Shown one piece after another: positions 1 to 8,823 of a stretch of 64,000 nt of DNA; position 1 is the stretch's first letter, and each line of letters begins with the position of its first letter. Origin of the DNA: Candidatus Bathyarchaeia archaeon. GTDB taxonomy: Archaea; Thermoproteota; Bathyarchaeia; Bathyarchaeales; Bathycorpusculaceae. Where the stretch lies: assembly GCA_041447175.1 (NCBI GenBank), contig CP166960.1, forward strand, positions 507,365 to 571,364. Reading direction: 5' to 3'. A model generated the notes under the pieces. That model saw nothing but the letters and a program-made list of their open reading frames with translations, did no database searches and was not told where the DNA came from. The position numbers and the translations under genes were made by a program.

Positions 1-198
1 GACCAAAAGGAAAATGGTTTCGAGGTACATTTTACAGTACCTTCAGAACCTTCGGCTGAAGAATTAAGCAATTTAGCAGTTTACCCAATTATTGCTATCC
101 TTGGATTACAATACTGCTTCCACGATATCTTGTCAGCCAAACAAACTAAAGACCTTATGAATACTATATACAAAGGCTTACTTGCTTTCAAAAACTAA
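1..198 (+). CDS. C-terminal end of an unrecognised protein (5' truncated by window)
   Basis: Frame 1 is open from the first base to a TAA at 196-198 and gives 65 residues ending in KGLLAFKN. The fragment has a hydrophobic stretch (VYPIIAILGLQY) followed by a charged helix-like end. No family is recognised and the N-terminus lies outside the window. Codon use looks coding, with few rare patterns. It is followed within 150 bases by a tRNA fragment and a truncated gene, so this end of the window may be a recombination scar. Confidence 0.5.
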   Translation, partial: DQKENGFEVHFTVPSEPSAEELSNLAVYPIIAILGLQYCFHDILSAKQTKDLMNTIYKGLLAFKN

Positions 199-351
199 TG
201 TCAAAACTAAAATAAAGGTTTTTTAGGAATCACGCCACCGCAGACATCGACCACAGGGGTCGAGTCTCGCACCCCAAAGCTTAAAGCTAGAAACCAACAA
301 TAACTCAAATAGGTTTTAGACTATGAGCCAAGAGATAAGAGAACCTCAGAA

Positions 352-395
352 ATCAGTAAGCCGTAAGGCAGGTTCGAATCCTGCCCGTAGCACCA
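352..395 (+). tRNA. tRNA 3'-half-like fragment
   Basis: Bases 368-384 form a textbook T arm: GCAGG, loop TTCGAAT, CCTGC. They are followed by seven bases CCGTAGC, a discriminator A and an encoded CCA (393-395). Upstream, GCC-GTAA-GGC could be a class II (Leu/Ser) variable arm. The matching 5' acceptor strand (GCTACGG or a wobble version) is not seen between 199 and 351. This is therefore either a remnant left by an element that integrated into a tRNA gene, or the 3' piece of a split or intron-rich tRNA. The T arm and CCA are certain as sequence; the interpretation is open. Confidence 0.6.
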
Positions 396-530
396 TTGTC
401 TGTAATAAACACAATTTTTAACTATCGTAAAATAATTAACGGAATCGAAACCTAATAGTTCTGAAGACAAGATGATACGAACGGTAGCTAATAAAAAAAG
501 ACGCCGAAGTTCTTGGGATTTCTTCATTTG

Positions 531-893
531 TCACAAGATAACTATGTCGCCATGGTCTAACGCTTGAATGTATTTTGTGACAACGTCCATGTCTATTTCC
601 AGGTTGCTATCTGCAAAAACAACTACGTCGCCTATGCTTTTCAGGAAACCTGTTTTCACGGCATAGCCTTTGTCGTTATTCTCGTTATAACTGATTATCT
701 TCACGTGGCCATTCTTTCTAGCATAATGAAGTGCTTTCAGCAAAGTGTTATCTTTGCTGTCGTCATCGATAACTACGATTTCGTAATCCCGATTTTCGCG
801 TTCGAATGCATCATTTAGGTTGATGAGGGCAGATTCGATAAAGTTTCCCTCGTTAAAGGCTGGAACTACAACGGATAGTTCGACTTGTCCCAT
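531..893 (-). pseudogene. truncated family 2 glycosyltransferase
   Basis: The product starts MGQVELSVVVPAFNEG and contains the GT2 nucleotide-sugar fold: the VVPAFNEG strand, VIDDDSKDNT, a GYAVKTGF segment and the metal-binding region VVFADSNLEID. This matches dolichyl-phosphate-sugar synthase-like enzymes, which transfer a sugar from a nucleotide donor to a lipid or polymer acceptor. It stops after about 120 residues at DIVIL, directly after the metal-binding motif, whereas family members run past 220. The missing half, and its position beside a tRNA fragment, suggest loss of the 3' end by recombination. An alternative start lies 6 codons upstream (911). Confidence 0.7.
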
Positions 894-1155
894 TTCGCCA
901 TCGCCCTTCACTTTGATTCTACTTTTACGCGCCTATTTACATTCACGGTTGAATTTCGATATAAGAACTGCGGTGAAACTTGGAACTCTCCTTCAAAATT
1001 CGGTTATAGTCCGGCGCTGATGACGCTTTGTTATTTGTATTCTTTTTCGATTCTTGCTTTGTTTTCTGCTTTTATTTTTGTGACTGGTTCCAGCGTGTTT
1101 TTGTGTTGTTTGTTACGTGGTTTTCTTTTTAGGTTAGCCGTAAACCTTATTTTAT

Positions 1156-1179
1156 CGATATTATCAATCGATAATATCG
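1156..1179. promoter_or_regulatory. 10-bp-arm palindrome upstream of the Nudix gene
   Basis: CGATATTATC and its exact complement GATAATATCG are separated by AATC. The centre lies about 33 bases before the ATG at 1201, where transcription start or operator sequences would be expected. It could be a dimeric regulator site or an RNA hairpin. No regulator can be assigned. Confidence 0.5.
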
Positions 1180-1200
1180 TGTAGGGGCGTGTTTAGCACA

Positions 1201-1695
1201 ATGAAAAAAGCAGTTAACCGGGTGACACCTACTCATCTGCTGCATTCTGCGGGGCAGTTTAAAGAAATGCAAAAGAAACCCCGCTGGCGGAGGTATCTGC
1301 GATTCCGGAAGCGGCGAAGAGGAACCGCTGTAGTTGATACTTCAAAAGGAATACTAGTTGTAAGTGAAGATGGCAAAACATATCATTTGCCCGGCGGCGC
1401 TGCAAAAAACGGCGAAAGCCGTAAAGACGCCGCAATAAGAGAGTTAGAGGAGGAAACTGGACTAAAAGCCACGGACTATTCCTACCTTTTTGATTGTGCC
1501 AGTCGCATTCATCGTGACATAAACGGCGGCTTCTACCAAGACACTCACAAAGTGTACCTGACCAAAGTTTCTGGTGTTGCCGCGCCTAAAAATGAAATTA
1601 AGCATGTTGCTTACACAACTGACTCCAACGTGAACTTGTCTGGGACTACAAAAAAAATAATTGCAAAATACCTCGAGGGAAGGGTTCAAACCTGA
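1201..1695 (+). CDS. Nudix hydrolase
   Basis: A complete Nudix box is visible near residues 66-88: the Gly of LPGGA, five residues, Glu, seven residues, then RELEEETGL. This binds Mg2+ and hydrolyses a nucleoside diphosphate linked to another group. The substrate cannot be told from sequence. The N-terminal 40 residues are very basic (KKPRWRRYLRFRKRRR), which may mean nucleic acid or membrane contact and is unusual for the family. The ATG at 1201 is preferred because an AGGGGCG element lies upstream; a GTG at 1189 is in frame. The product is about 164 residues, normal for a single-domain Nudix protein. Confidence 0.85.
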   Translation: MKKAVNRVTPTHLLHSAGQFKEMQKKPRWRRYLRFRKRRRGTAVVDTSKGILVVSEDGKTYHLPGGAAKNGESRKDAAIRELEEETGLKATDYSYLFDCASRIHRDINGGFYQDTHKVYLTKVSGVAAPKNEIKHVAYTTDSNVNLSGTTKKIIAKYLEGRVQT

Positions 1696-1820
1696 ATGCT
1701 CCAAAAAAATGCGCTTCACCGCAAATCCCGATTAAATGTAATGGCAAAACGGCAGAAAACATGATTGTTACTGTGCAACAGGTAGCTTATGCAATTCCTG
1801 AGAAAACGTGTGGAATTCAG

Positions 1821-2222
1821 ATGAGGAGCCGCACCAATTTTACTTTCCGTCAAATGGAGGTTTTACGCTTAAGAAAACGGGGCTTTACGCAGGAGAAGGT
1901 GGCTAAGATGCTTGGCACTAGCCGAGAAAACATTAGTATTATTGAACGAAACGCCTACAAAGTTTTCTGGGCTGCACAGGCAACCATTGAAGCCTTCAAG
2001 TTGCTTTTTGAAGATGGAGTGTTTGTGGTGCCAAGTAGAACTTCCATCTATGATGTTCCTAGACTTATTTTTCTGCGAGGCGATGCTCTTGGAATTCAAG
2101 TGAAGACCGATGAAAATACTATAATAGCTCTGGTTAAGTCAAAGGGGAAGATACGACAATACCGTTTAGTGTCGCCCTTAGCAGTAAGAATAAAGCCAGA
2201 TGGGCAACTGCTTCTTCAGTAG
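1821..2222 (+). CDS. Tfx-type DNA-binding transcriptional regulator
   Basis: The N-terminal helix-turn-helix reads FTFRQMEVLRLRKRGFTQEK followed by VAKMLGTSRENISIIERNA. This is the layout of the Tfx family, named after the Methanothermobacter protein that binds the fmdECB (formylmethanofuran dehydrogenase) promoter region. The C-terminal half (about residues 60-133) is the family's second domain, ending in a KPDGQLLL segment. The next gene downstream is an FmdE homologue, which matches the known Tfx-fmd link and suggests control of the metal block that follows. ATG 1821 gives 133 residues, close to family length; an in-frame ATG at 1761 would add 20 residues with no family match. Confidence 0.8.
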   Translation: MRSRTNFTFRQMEVLRLRKRGFTQEKVAKMLGTSRENISIIERNAYKVFWAAQATIEAFKLLFEDGVFVVPSRTSIYDVPRLIFLRGDALGIQVKTDENTIIALVKSKGKIRQYRLVSPLAVRIKPDGQLLLQ

Positions 2223-2312
2223 TTTTGGAAGCGCCAATTGTTGTGTCTGTGGCATTTTGACGCTTAAACCTAAGCTTAAAACGGCATAGAATGTAATCCG
2301 ATTGGCTTACGA

Positions 2313-2377
2313 AAACATATAAGCTAAACTCCGATTGAGCAAAACAAACCTGAAGCTTCAGCCTCCTTGGAGCTTCA
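2313..2377 (+). promoter_or_regulatory. promoter and leader hairpin before the first fmdE gene
   Basis: A TATA-like CATATAAG lies at about 2313-2320, placing transcription start near 2343. A stem with perfect 7-bp arms, TGAAGCT (2351-2357) and AGCTTCA (2371-2377), sits at the beginning of the leader, 28 bases before the ATG and just before the AGGAG ribosome site. It is a candidate site for the Tfx-like regulator encoded upstream, or an RNA control hairpin. Confidence 0.45.
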
Positions 2378-2405
2378 TTAACACCTCTATATACAGGAGA
2401 AAAAA

Positions 2406-3032
2406 ATGGTGGAAAACAAAGACGAATTTGAGCGGTTACTTCAAAAAGCAGCTGAGCTTAGAGGGCACCTCTGTGTAGGTTTGCCTTTAGGTTTAAAGAT
2501 GGCGCAGATGGGGCTCAAACTGCTCAATATGACTGAAGCTGAAAAGAAGGAAAACCTGGTGGTTTTCGTCGAGAACGACAAATGCCCTGCAGACGCAATT
2601 CAAATTGCCGCAGGATGTAGTGCAGGTAGCCGCAAACTCAAAATGGTCTATTATGGGAAGTCAGCCGCTACGTTTGTTGATGGCACAACAGGGAAAGGGT
2701 ATCGGGTTGTGGAGAAAAAAGACCTGATGTCCCGTGCTTTGAGTTTGGCTGTGAAAGATGGCATAGTCCAGGCGGGCGAAAAAGTGGAAGCGTTCTCCAA
2801 GCTGGATCGAAAGATAATGATGAATGCTTTCCTGAAGCTGACGCCCGAGGAACTGTTTGACTTTCACGCGGTCAAGGTGACTTGGGATGCCCCGCTTCTT
2901 TCTTCACGGCTGGAGCCTCGAAGGTACTGCTCCAAATGCGGCGAAGAAATTATGGGTGGAATGAGCATTGTACAAGGTGACCAAACTGTGTGTAAGGCGT
3001 GCTTCAAAGGTGCGTATTACCAAAATATCTAA
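2406..3032 (+). CDS. fmdE: FmdE family protein with C-terminal zinc finger
   Basis: The FmdE core is present: RGHLC (His21, Cys23), NDKCPADAI (Cys60), then AAGCSAGSRKL (Cys71). FmdE proteins accompany molybdenum or tungsten formylmethanofuran dehydrogenases and metal transport genes; their chemistry is not settled. A TraR/DksA-like zinc finger follows at Cys175-x2-Cys178 and Cys196-x2-Cys199. The gene has a good AGGAG site at 2396-2400. It lies between the Tfx regulator and a metallophore-type ABC importer, with a related gene at 6549, so a role in metal sensing, binding or delivery is inferred. Confidence 0.85.
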   Translation: MVENKDEFERLLQKAAELRGHLCVGLPLGLKMAQMGLKLLNMTEAEKKENLVVFVENDKCPADAIQIAAGCSAGSRKLKMVYYGKSAATFVDGTTGKGYRVVEKKDLMSRALSLAVKDGIVQAGEKVEAFSKLDRKIMMNAFLKLTPEELFDFHAVKVTWDAPLLSSRLEPRRYCSKCGEEIMGGMSIVQGDQTVCKACFKGAYYQNI

Positions 3033-3211
3033 TTTTTTTTAACAATGTTTCTTTTGAACGCTTTGCAAATCGGTTTTAATGTTTAAATCTGAATTTTTAT
3101 GTTGACCGCCCCAAGTGTTTTAGATTTTTCGTGTGTTTAGCGTAAGCAAATCAGTTTACCAAAGCTTATAGAATATTGTCGGTTGAGTTTTCTTCTTAAG
3201 GGGATTATAAA

Positions 3212-4567
3212 ATGAAAAATCAATTCAAAGTAATAGCGGTCGCGATTGTGCTTTTAGTGATTATAGTGGTTGGAGCACTGGTTGTTCCGCCATACCTGCA
3301 AAGCAACAGCACTCCATCACCCTCGCCAACAACTACCTCGCCATCTCCCTCTCCAATCACAAGTACATCATCGCCAACACCTGTAACCTCACCAACACCA
3401 ATAACCACTAATACACCCTCTCCAACACCGACAGCCACAAACTTGCCCTCTCCCACCGCCACAATTTCAGCCTCTCCAACACCGACAGCCACCGCTTCGC
3501 CCTCACCGACAGCCACTAGTGCTCCCTCTCCATCTCCAACGGCCACAAACACTCCCACACCAACCCCCACTCCAACGCCAGAGCCAACTACTCGAACAAT
3601 CATTGATATGTACGGAAGAAACCTGACTGTACCCACAAAAGTTAATCGCGTGTTAGCTACAAGCCCAATTGAAATGGAAATCGTCTATATGCTTGCCCCC
3701 GAAAAACTGGTTGGCTTACCCTTTTCTTACAACGGCAACCCGGCTTATGTGTCAGCCGAATACGCTGACATACCCGTGGTGGGCGGCTGGTTTGGGACAC
3801 AGACGGGGAACATTGAAACGTTTCTAGCGGCAAAGCCCGATGTCCTCTTAGACGGCACAGACAGCAATAACGATTCACTGGCGGAAATGCAGCAAAAGTT
3901 CGGCACTGTCCCCGTAGTAGGATGCAGCGCAGGGGACTATCTGACGCAGTATAAACCTGAAATCCTCTTCTTAGGTGACCTTCTCGGTGTACCTGACCAG
4001 GCACAAAATTTGGTCGCTTACTACGAGGAAGCAATGAACTACGTAACTTCGAAAGTCTTCAACATCCAATATAGCAATAAGGTAACGGTTTACTATGCGG
4101 AGGGCTCAGCTGGACTTAACACGGACCCTGTAGGGTCAATGCACACAATGCTCCTATCTTTCTGCGGCGGCGTAAACGTAGCAAACGTTACTTTGCTTCC
4201 TGGATACGGCATGGCATCCACTTCGATGGAGGCAATTTACCAGTGGAACCCCCAGATGATAATCATCGGACGCGGCAGCCAAGCAACACTGTACAATACA
4301 ATCATAAACAGCACCCTATGGAACCAGCTTGACGCAGTCAAAAATGGCCAAGTAGTCATTCGACCAGATAACCCGTTCTCGTGGTTTGATGGACCACCGG
4401 GGCCGGGCCAGATTTTGGGCATGTACTGGATGGTGCATACGCTGTACCCAAGCTTAACCACGGACTTAGACCTCAGTGCAAAAGTAACGGAATTCTATTC
4501 GCAGTTCTTCCACTACGATCTAACTGATGCTGAAGTCCAGACGCTACTAAGTGGAGGAAACCTGTAA
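3212..4567 (+). CDS. ABC transporter substrate-binding protein (Fe3+/corrinoid type)
   Basis: A single N-terminal membrane segment (residues about 7-30) anchors the protein. A linker of roughly 100 residues, almost only Ser, Thr and Pro in short repeats such as SPTPTAT, reaches out from it. The binding domain follows from about residue 130: [13 protein letters not shown], then [23 protein letters not shown] and a [20 protein letters not shown] segment, as in BtuF/FepB-type (PF01497) proteins. The ligand could be a corrinoid, siderophore or other metal chelate. The linker is probably glycosylated and spans the S-layer. A TATA-like CTTATAGAA near 3165 and a ribosome site AAGGGG at 3198-3203 precede the ATG. 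It heads the importer genes that follow. Confidence 0.88.
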   Translation: MKNQFKVIAVAIVLLVIIVVGALVVPPYLQSNSTPSPSPTTTSPSPSPITSTSSPTPVTSPTPITTNTPSPTPTATNLPSPTATISASPTPTATASPSPTATSAPSPSPTATNTPTPTPTPTPEPTTRTIIDMYGRNLTVPTKVNRVLATSPIEMEIVYMLAPEKLVGLPFSYNGNPAYVSAEYADIPVVGGWFGTQTGNIETFLAAKPDVLLDGTDSNNDSLAEMQQKFGTVPVVGCSAGDYLTQYKPEILFLGDLLGVPDQAQNLVAYYEEAMNYVTSKVFNIQYSNKVTVYYAEGSAGLNTDPVGSMHTMLLSFCGGVNVANVTLLPGYGMASTSMEAIYQWNPQMIIIGRGSQATLYNTIINSTLWNQLDAVKNGQVVIRPDNPFSWFDGPPGPGQILGMYWMVHTLYPSLTTDLDLSAKVTEFYSQFFHYDLTDAEVQTLLSGGNL

Positions 4568-4627
4568 TGCACCCCTTTTTTCCCTCTTTTTCTTCGCTAC
4601 CCCCGATAGCTCAACACTACAGGCGAG

Positions 4628-5752
4628 TTGTTGCCTCAGAGTGGTCTGAAATCTGAGCTTAGCAGAAGAGTGAGCGAGATTATTCAAGAAACAGCTGCAA
4701 ACTCCAAAAAAACCAAAACCCCCCCATCTAGATTTGTCGCTGTTCTCAAAAGAGGACGTGGCGTCTCAGTGGGTGTAGTCCTTCTAGTTCTGCTCATATT
4801 CCTCTTTATCTTATCATTCACGTTAGGTAGGTACTACGTTTCCCCATCCGAAGTAATTCATATCCTGTTTTCGCACATCTTCACAAACGTCCCGCCCAGC
4901 ATTCCTGACTCCGTTGTGATGCAAATTAGGCTACCTCGAATACTGGCAGCCATGCTGGTTGGTGCCACCCTATCCTTAGCAGGCGCCTCTTTTCAAGGGC
5001 TTTTCCGCAACCCTCTGGTCTCCCCCGACATTCTGGGTGTCTCCGCAGGCGCAGGTTTTGGAGCAGCTTTGGCAATCCTGTTTTCGGGAAGCCGATTCAC
5101 CATCCAAATATCCGCTTTTTGTTTTGCACTCTTAGCGGTAACCATTGCTTACGCGGTCAGCCGAGTGGTTAAGGGCCACGACAACCTCAGCCTGATTTTA
5201 GCTGGGTTAGCCATTTCCTCTTTGTTTAACGCTTCTTTGTCATTGATGGAGTACGTCGCAAACCCTGTTGACCAGTTGCCCACGATTATCTATTGGTTAA
5301 TGGGCAGCTTGGCTTCGCTGAGTCTCGAAGACATGTTTATCGCAGCAGTACCCATGGTAATCGGCATCATTATTCTACTGCTCATGCGCTGGCGGTTCAA
5401 TGTGTTGGCGATGGGCGAAGAAGAAGCGCAGTCTATGGGTGTTAATGTAAGTCAATTCCGCATCATAATAGTGATCTGTTGCACCATGATAAGCGCCGCA
5501 GCAGTCTGCATCAGCGGCATCATCGGCTGGGTAGGTTTAGTCATTCCACACATCAGCCGTCTACTGGTGGGACCTGACCATAAACGGCTTTTGCCCGTGT
5601 GCCTCTTGCTGGGTGCATTGTATCTGTTGCTTATCGACGACATCGCACGCACCGCTTCCAGTCTGGAAATCCCTCTGGGCATCCTCACGGCGATGATTGG
5701 TGCGCCTTTCTTCATTTACATGCTTAGTAGACGGGGGAAGGGTTGGACATGA
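4628..5752 (+). CDS. FecCD-family ABC transporter permease
   Basis: The protein has an N-terminal cytosolic stretch of about 45 residues and then nine to ten membrane helices typical of BtuC/FecCD permeases. Family signatures are clear: RLPRILAAMLVGATLSLAG, GLFRNPLVSPDILGVSAGAG, and near the end GLVIPHISRLLVGPDHKRLL with the cytosolic coupling region. It pairs with the substrate-binding protein upstream and overlaps the ATPase gene slightly. The start is uncertain: a TTG at 4628 is the first in-frame start after the previous gene. Confidence 0.88.
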   Translation: MLPQSGLKSELSRRVSEIIQETAANSKKTKTPPSRFVAVLKRGRGVSVGVVLLVLLIFLFILSFTLGRYYVSPSEVIHILFSHIFTNVPPSIPDSVVMQIRLPRILAAMLVGATLSLAGASFQGLFRNPLVSPDILGVSAGAGFGAALAILFSGSRFTIQISAFCFALLAVTIAYAVSRVVKGHDNLSLILAGLAISSLFNASLSLMEYVANPVDQLPTIIYWLMGSLASLSLEDMFIAAVPMVIGIIILLLMRWRFNVLAMGEEEAQSMGVNVSQFRIIIVICCTMISAAAVCISGIIGWVGLVIPHISRLLVGPDHKRLLPVCLLLGALYLLLIDDIARTASSLEIPLGILTAMIGAPFFIYMLSRRGKGWT

Positions 5753-6531
5753 AACTTCGTGTAACTCAGGCGGAATACCACTATGATTCCCAAAAAACCC
5801 ACGGTTTTAGAGACATAAACTTCACGTTGGAACACGAAGGCGTCCTAACAATACTGGGGCCAAATGGCTGTGGCAAAACCACCCTCCTAAAATGCATTGA
5901 CCAACTGATAAAACTGGACCACGGCAGCATTTCGGTAAACGGCAGAAAACTAAGCAGCTTATCCAGAGTGGAAATAGCAAAAGCCATAGGGTATGTACCC
6001 CAATTTCATCAGCCAAGTTTCTCTTTTTCTGTTCTGGATGCGGTACTGGTCGGCAGGGCTCCCCACGTTGGACTGCTGCACTCGCCCAAAAAAGAAGACA
6101 TCCAAATCGCTAAACAAGCGCTGGAAACCATGGACATAGCCAACTTAACCAATACCCCCTACACGCAGATTAGTGGTGGAGAAAAACAGATGGTGCTTTT
6201 CGCCAGAATTTTGGCGCAACAACCTTCTCTGCTTTTGCTTGATGAGCCAACTTCTCATTTAGACTTTGGAAATCAACTTCGACTGTTAAAAACAGTGCAG
6301 AAACTGGCGGATGGGGGCATGCCAATAATTATGACCTCACATTTTCCTGATCACGCTTTTTTGGTATCTAAAAAAGTGGCTCTGATGAAAAATGGAGAAT
6401 TGGTCGGTCTTGGAGCGCCTGACGAAGTCGTAACCGAACAGAATCTGGAGGATGTTTACAAAATCAAGGTCAAAGTGATGAACGTAGATGCAGGGGTTAA
6501 CCGTAAAATCTGCGTTCCTGTTGGCGAATAA
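5749..6531 (+). CDS. ABC transporter ATP-binding protein (FecE/BtuD type)
   Basis: The Walker A GPNGCGKTT, the Q-loop region YVPQFHQP, the signature ISGGEKQ, Walker B LLLLDEP and the switch His in MTSHFPDH are all intact. The closest group is the FecE/BtuD importers. The start overlaps the last codon of the permease, which implies coupled translation. ATG 5749 is preferred over the TTG two codons earlier. It powers uptake of the same chelate as the two genes before it. Confidence 0.9.
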   Translation: MKLRVTQAEYHYDSQKTHGFRDINFTLEHEGVLTILGPNGCGKTTLLKCIDQLIKLDHGSISVNGRKLSSLSRVEIAKAIGYVPQFHQPSFSFSVLDAVLVGRAPHVGLLHSPKKEDIQIAKQALETMDIANLTNTPYTQISGGEKQMVLFARILAQQPSLLLLDEPTSHLDFGNQLRLLKTVQKLADGGMPIIMTSHFPDHAFLVSKKVALMKNGELVGLGAPDEVVTEQNLEDVYKIKVKVMNVDAGVNRKICVPVGE

Positions 6532-6548
6532 ATTTTGGAGATATACCT

Positions 6549-7106
6549 ATGAGTGAATTTGAGACGTATGTAAAAAAAGTTGGAGACCACCATGGTCACA
6601 TATGCTTTGGTATTGCCATGGGAACAAAAATGACTTTAGCCGCAATGAAGCATCTGGAACTGGACCCCCATGTCAAAAACAAGAACCTGATTGTGTATGC
6701 CGAAATTGACCGCTGTATGACCGATGCCATACAAGTAATCACAGGCTGCACTCTGGGTCATCGAACACTAAAATATGTTGATTACGGAAAATTCGCTGTC
6801 ACCTTTGTAAACCTCACAACCGGCAAAGCAGTACGCGCTACAATTCGGGAAAGTTTTGAAATCAAGGGGTCCCCAGAAGAAGTTGTGGACAAAATGGAAA
6901 GAACGCCTGAGAGCCAAATTGTTAATATTCAAAAAGTAGAAGTAACTATTCCAGAAACTGATTTGCCGGGGTTCCCCAAGAGACGGGCGAATTGTTCGGT
7001 TTGTGGCGAAAGAATAATGGATGGCCGAGAAGTTTACCTTGAGGAACAAGTGCTTTGTCGTGCCTGTGCAAACGGCAAATACTATACTGAATGTAAGAGG
7101 GAATAA
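6549..7106 (+). CDS. second FmdE family protein
   Basis: It shows the same core as the gene at 2406: DHHGHIC (His17, Cys19), IDRCMTDAIQ (Cys57), TGCTLGHRTL (Cys67), and a C-terminal zinc finger at Cys149-x2-Cys152 and Cys170-x2-Cys173. It is 185 residues and lies 17 bases after the ATPase gene with a TTGGAG ribosome site. Two diverged copies bracketing one importer suggest different partners or metals. FmdE is often found with molybdate/tungstate or other metal systems; which metal is handled here cannot be read from sequence. Confidence 0.85.
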   Translation: MSEFETYVKKVGDHHGHICFGIAMGTKMTLAAMKHLELDPHVKNKNLIVYAEIDRCMTDAIQVITGCTLGHRTLKYVDYGKFAVTFVNLTTGKAVRATIRESFEIKGSPEEVVDKMERTPESQIVNIQKVEVTIPETDLPGFPKRRANCSVCGERIMDGREVYLEEQVLCRACANGKYYTECKRE

Positions 7107-7109
7107 AAT

Positions 7110-7940
7110 ATGGTTGGTCGAATCGTTGAGGAAGCTTTAGAGAAAATAAAACCACTCATACCCGAACTTGACACGATAACTGTTCGGCAGGTTGTTTTAG
7201 GCTTGGGGTACACCGCAGTAAGGCTAAGCAGCGGGCACTCCGGTTTATGCTACACTTTCCAAAACGAAATAGCCCACGCAACACGACACTGCCAAGTGTC
7301 AGATTTAGCTGGAACCCTGGCGGGCTCATCTGCCATGGAGTTGGCTCAGAAGGCGAAATCGTGGGAAATAAGTGAAAGCGTGGTAGGGTTTGCCGCCCTA
7401 AATGCGCTTTCCCAAATCGCCATGGGACGTCAACCTGAAAACTATGAGGTTTTGGATGGTGATGTGTTGGGCTACCTTGGGCTGACCGAAAATGACGTTG
7501 CTGCGATGGTCGGCTACATTGGCCCCATGGTTGGGTCCATTCGGGCAAAAGTGAAAAAGCTCTCTATCCTCGAAAGAACGCCTAGCCGACGCGACGAGGG
7601 CATTTTGCCCGACACGGCATGCGACCAGATTTTGCCCGCTGCAGATGCAGTGCTGATTACGGGAACGGCGATAGCAAACGGAACAATTGACCATCTGCTG
7701 AGCCTCACCACAAACGCAAGAGAGATTGCCATAATCGGTGCGTCGGCGGGTATTTTGCCACAGGTTTTGTTTGATCGTGGCGTAACGGTTGTGGGCAGCG
7801 TCAAAGTCACTGATCCTGACAAGATGATGCAGGTTGTGGCGGAAGGCGGCGGAACACCTGCCCTCAAAGCGGCAGTCCAATTCATAAGCATCAAACCCAA
7901 ATCAAAAACCCAATTACCAAAGGAGGTTGTAAAGCAATGA
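7110..7940 (+). CDS. DUF364/DUF4213 putative heavy-metal chelation protein
   Basis: The product of 276 residues matches the two-part DUF4213-DUF364 layout. The N-terminal enolase-like domain has VVLGLGYTAVRLSSGHSGL, and the C-terminal Rossmann-like part has DAVLITGTAIANGTIDHLL and IAIIGASAGILPQVLFDRGV. The family is predicted to bind metal and clusters with metal importers and FmdE genes. It begins 3 bases after the second FmdE stop and overlaps the next gene by 4 bases (ATGA), so the three are translated as a unit. Confidence 0.8.
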   Translation: MVGRIVEEALEKIKPLIPELDTITVRQVVLGLGYTAVRLSSGHSGLCYTFQNEIAHATRHCQVSDLAGTLAGSSAMELAQKAKSWEISESVVGFAALNALSQIAMGRQPENYEVLDGDVLGYLGLTENDVAAMVGYIGPMVGSIRAKVKKLSILERTPSRRDEGILPDTACDQILPAADAVLITGTAIANGTIDHLLSLTTNAREIAIIGASAGILPQVLFDRGVTVVGSVKVTDPDKMMQVVAEGGGTPALKAAVQFISIKPKSKTQLPKEVVKQ

Positions 7941-8713
7941 AAATTTTACTTTGCGGGAAAGGGGGCAGCGGAAAAAGTACCGTTGCTGCTCTTTTGGCAA
8001 AGAACTTGCAAGCAGACGGCTACCGTGTCTTAGTTGTGGACGCTGATGAATCAAATTATGGTCTAAGTGCCCAATTGGGTTTACCTGACCCAAAGGAACT
8101 TCTGACTCAAATCGGCGGAAAACAGGCTCTGAAGGGCAAACTGGGCGTAGTTCTTCCTAGTGGGGAGAAAGCGCCCGTTTTCTCTGAGTTATGGAGCATC
8201 GACGACATACCCAAAGCGTGCGTTTCAAAAAGTGAAGGGTTGTGTCTGTTGCAGATTGGGAAAGTGAAGCATTATGGGGAAGGCTGCGCTTGCCCCATGG
8301 GTGTGCTTTCAAAAGATTTTCTTAACCATTTAGTCTTAGGTCCAAAGGACATTGCCCTTATTGACACCGAAGCCGGAGTGGAGCATCTGGGCAGAGGCGT
8401 AGTCGGCAGCGTTGACCTAGTCTTCGCCATCCTTGACCCTTCTTACGAGTCCCTTAAGCTTTCTGAAAAAATATCCGCCATGGTAAACGAGGCAGGCAAA
8501 CCCGTGCACTTCATCCTCAACAAAGTGGACGAGGACTCTGCGGAGAAGATGATGAAAAAGTTGGGCAAGGAGCGAGTTGTCGGGGTTATACCCTTCAGCA
8601 GACCTGTGCAAGAAAAAGGGTTGACTGGAGAGCCTCTTGACCTGAGGTTGCCCAGCATGGCTGGTGTCACCAGTTTTGTGCTTCGTGCTTTACAAAGAAC
8701 ACCAAGCACATAA
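7937..8713 (+). CDS. cooC: CooC-like P-loop ATPase (nickel/metal insertion)
   Basis: The deviant Walker A GKGGSGKST near residues 7-15 and the VVDADESN strand place it in the SIMIBI MinD/CooC group. A Cys-Ala-Cys pair (Cys117, Cys119, in GEGCACPMG) matches the CxC motif that forms the dimer-interface metal site in CooC, the ATPase that matures the nickel site of CO dehydrogenase. The ribosome site AAAGGAGG (7919-7926) is strong. Its place at the end of the FmdE/importer/DUF364 block argues that the block delivers a metal, possibly nickel, to an enzyme. No CO dehydrogenase gene is in the window. Confidence 0.85.
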   Translation: MKILLCGKGGSGKSTVAALLAKNLQADGYRVLVVDADESNYGLSAQLGLPDPKELLTQIGGKQALKGKLGVVLPSGEKAPVFSELWSIDDIPKACVSKSEGLCLLQIGKVKHYGEGCACPMGVLSKDFLNHLVLGPKDIALIDTEAGVEHLGRGVVGSVDLVFAILDPSYESLKLSEKISAMVNEAGKPVHFILNKVDEDSAEKMMKKLGKERVVGVIPFSRPVQEKGLTGEPLDLRLPSMAGVTSFVLRALQRTPST

Positions 8714-8823
8714 CACCACGTCCTTAATTTAAAAAGGACAATTAACTGTTCAATCGCTTTTCATTTTTTTTCGCTCTTTCAGTTGCAAATGAATGACTGT
8801 GCCACATTTTTTCTGTCGTGTTT

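Noticed and set aside
321-527. 68-residue minus frame as the lost C-terminus of the glycosyltransferase
   Set aside because: It runs over the tRNA fragment and shows no GT2 C-terminal pattern.
3220-3636. 138-residue minus-strand frame rich in Gly, Val and Glu
   Set aside because: It is the mirror of the Ser/Thr/Pro linker of the substrate-binding protein; the repeat pattern keeps the frame open.
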